Translations under genes and position numbers: made by a program
Notes under the pieces: model-generated
What the model was told of the DNA's origin: nothing
Databases searched by the model: none
The model's input: the letters and a program-made list of their open reading frames with translations, nothing else
Assembly (NCBI GenBank): GCA_026990815.1
Contig: JALXCS010000100.1
Coordinates: 1 to 7,254 of the forward strand
Source: Methylomonas sp.
GTDB lineage: Bacteria; Pseudomonadota; Gammaproteobacteria; Methylococcales; Methylomonadaceae
Length of the DNA: 7,254 bases
Reading direction: 5' to 3'
Part shown: positions 6,302 through 7,254 of the stretch, in pieces
Layout: every line of letters starts with the position of its first letter
Position numbering within the stretch: the first letter of the stretch is position 1

Positions 6302-6337
6302 GTAGATGACTAAAGTATTTAATTTCTAGGAGAATTT

Positions 6338-6997
6338 ATGGCTAATGTAAACACAGATAAGTTATTGGAAAACAATAAATTATATGCAAGCGGCGAGCAA
6401 GTGCATAATTCATCTCATCCAGGAGAGCAGCCAATTAATCCGGCTAAACATGTGGCCGTTGTTGCCTGTATGGATGCCCGGCTTGATGTAGAGGATTTGC
6501 TTGGTTTACAAACTGGCGATGCCCACATTATCCGAAATGCCGGCGGTGTTATCACCGATGATGCGATTCGCTGCTTAATAATCTCGCATCACTTACTTAA
6601 CACTAATGAAATAATATTAATCCATCATACCCGTTGTGGCATGTTGGCATTCACTGATGATTTATTCAAAGCCGGTTTAGAAGGAGATCCGGCAGCAGAA
6701 AATTTATTGGGTGAAGCTACAGGACGGAATTTTACAAGTTGTAACAAGAGTTCGTCGACTCCTGACCAATTTCACGCTTTCCGAGGCCCACTTGAGCCCC
6801 TTGATGCGGCTCCAAGTGAGGGCCAGATTGAACGTCTTAGTTGGGATGTCAGACGTTCGATTTCCAGAGTGATGAATCATCCGTGGATTCCAACCACGGG
6901 TCCGGATGCTTCAACAGTCCGTGGGTTTATTTACGATGTTGATACTGGAAAACTTGAGGAAGTGAGTTACCCTGGACCAATGGGTACTTTTGGTTAA
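6338..6997 (+). CDS. Beta-class carbonic anhydrase with long internal insertion
   Basis: Predicted cytoplasmic zinc enzyme interconverting CO2 and bicarbonate. The beta-class signature is complete: C44-M-D46-A-R48 and H97-T-R-C100, giving zinc ligands C44, H97 and C100 with the D46/R48 pair. VVACMDARLD (41-50), IIRNAGGVITDDAIR (64-78), HHTRCGMLAFTDD (96-108) and the C-terminal GFIYDVDTGKLEEV (196-209) resemble the small clade related to mycobacterial Rv1284. At 219 residues it is about 50 longer than that roughly 160-residue protein; the extra length lies mainly between 113 and 165 (Gly/Ala/Ser-rich, with C135), before the conserved Arg-rich helix, plus a YPGPMG tail. No frameshift is evident, and a longer subgroup probably exists. 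AGGAG (6328-6332) five bases before the ATG supports the start. The gene is monocistronic, ending in a strong hairpin. Confidence 0.9.
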   Translation: MANVNTDKLLENNKLYASGEQVHNSSHPGEQPINPAKHVAVVACMDARLDVEDLLGLQTGDAHIIRNAGGVITDDAIRCLIISHHLLNTNEIILIHHTRCGMLAFTDDLFKAGLEGDPAAENLLGEATGRNFTSCNKSSSTPDQFHAFRGPLEPLDAAPSEGQIERLSWDVRRSISRVMNHPWIPTTGPDASTVRGFIYDVDTGKLEEVSYPGPMGTFG

Positions 6998-7036
6998 CGG
7001 CTGCTCCAACCGTTTCCGGATCTGATACAAAGAGTG

Positions 7037-7077
7037 ATTACATCGGAAGGGCGAACATTCTGTTCTTCCGATGTAAT
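7037..7077 (+). terminator. Strong stem-loop after the carbonic anhydrase gene, probable terminator
   Basis: ATTACATCGGAAG (7037-7049) pairs perfectly with CTTCCGATGTAAT (7065-7077), a 13-bp stem. Inside, AACA/TGTT can extend it with a TTC loop and a GGCG bulge. It begins 40 bp after the stop codon, a fitting place for transcript end, and may work on both strands. The following bases (AACCTTT) are only weakly T-rich, so a processing or stability element, or part of a mobile-element end, remains possible. Confidence 0.6.
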
Positions 7078-7141
7078 AACCTTTAGTACGTAGATACTCT
7101 CTTAAAACACAAGTCCAATCTTAAAAATTCCTAAAAATAAT

Positions 7142-7254
7142 TCATGCATTCTCTCCATCGAGCATCGCGGTTTCGAATGGAATTCTCAATTCAAGCACGA
7201 AACCTTCGTCATTACTGGATACAATCTTCACTGACATGTCTGCACACCCTTCTC
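7142..7254 (-). pseudogene. 5' fragment of a broken gene, possibly an ISKra4-like transposase; runs off the right edge
   Basis: On the minus strand a frame open from the window edge has an ATG at 7237 preceded by AAGGG, then 31 codons to TGA at 7142-7144. The peptide begins MSVKIVSSNDEGFVLELRIP and ends FETAMLDGENA. The alternating strand pattern followed by a MLxxEx-like segment reminds me of N-termini of some ISKra4-group transposases, where the chain would continue for several hundred residues. Beyond the stop, bases 6998-7141 contain no matching continuation in any frame that I can recognise. I therefore read it as the start of a gene truncated near 7145. The family assignment is tentative; a short genuine peptide or a different gene cannot be excluded, and the true start may lie beyond the edge. 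Confidence 0.4.

Larger units (their letters stand above)
6027..6337. other. 311-bp divergent intergenic region between choice-of-anchor I gene and carbonic anhydrase gene
   Basis: No convincing gene lies here. It should carry the start signals of both flanking genes. Near the minus-strand gene, complement of 6033-6038 reads TATAAT only six bases before the ATG, which as a -10 box would mean a nearly leaderless message. Short dyads are present (CATGATCATG at 6176-6185, CATTC-A-GAATG at 6211-6221). A minus-strand frame of about 45 codons without ATG (roughly 6060-6200) is not recognisable. The carbonic anhydrase side holds a promoter candidate and a GGAAAAA tandem repeat. Confidence 0.6.

Noticed and set aside
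1..7254. CRISPR array, tRNA or rRNA genes, riboswitch, replication origin or complete insertion sequence
   Set aside because: I saw no spaced direct repeats, no cloverleaf with a CCA end, no conserved rRNA segments and no full transposase with terminal inverted repeats.

Overview
The window looks like a piece of a moderately AT-rich gammaproteobacterial chromosome. Two genes point there: a clear cmoM (tRNA wobble-uridine methyltransferase) and a DUF1820 gene. A copper oxidase plus cupredoxin pair, a choice-of-anchor I protein and an SGNH-hydrolase remnant would suit an environmental gammaproteobacterium, possibly a methanotroph-like lineage. That last step is inference, because no marker gene here fixes the genus.

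Layout. Bases 1-298 (minus strand) hold an open reading frame that resembles the middle of an SGNH/GDSL hydrolase cut off from its N-terminal half; it runs off the left edge. Bases 373-3532 (plus strand) form a compact three-gene run. It consists of a membrane-anchored two-domain multicopper oxidase, a membrane-anchored cupredoxin overlapping it by ATGA, and cmoM 23 bp later. A DUF1820 gene (minus) converges on cmoM and overlaps it by 25 bp. It is divergent from ytoQ (plus, 3927-4370), which converges with a gene for a secreted 545-residue choice-of-anchor I protein (minus, 4389-6026). A 311-bp spacer with a short tandem repeat leads into a beta-class carbonic anhydrase (plus, 6338-6997), followed by a strong hairpin at 7037-7077. 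The right edge carries the beginning of a minus-strand reading frame, stopped after 31 codons, that may be a transposase remnant.

How the genes fit together. The best functional unit is the oxidase-cupredoxin pair. The oxidase has all eight His of a trinuclear copper cluster and a type 1 copper site only in its first cupredoxin domain (a 'type C' two-domain layout). Its partner has a complete blue-copper site, a His/Met-rich mature N-terminus and its own membrane anchor. Both would sit on the periplasmic face of the inner membrane, so electron or copper transfer between them is a reasonable hypothesis. The partner has a near-perfect Shine-Dalgarno sequence while the oxidase has almost none, which suggests more cupredoxin than oxidase. 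The other genes are housekeeping or of unknown function and show no obvious link to copper. Both window edges carry gene remnants, so the locus has probably been rearranged at its borders.
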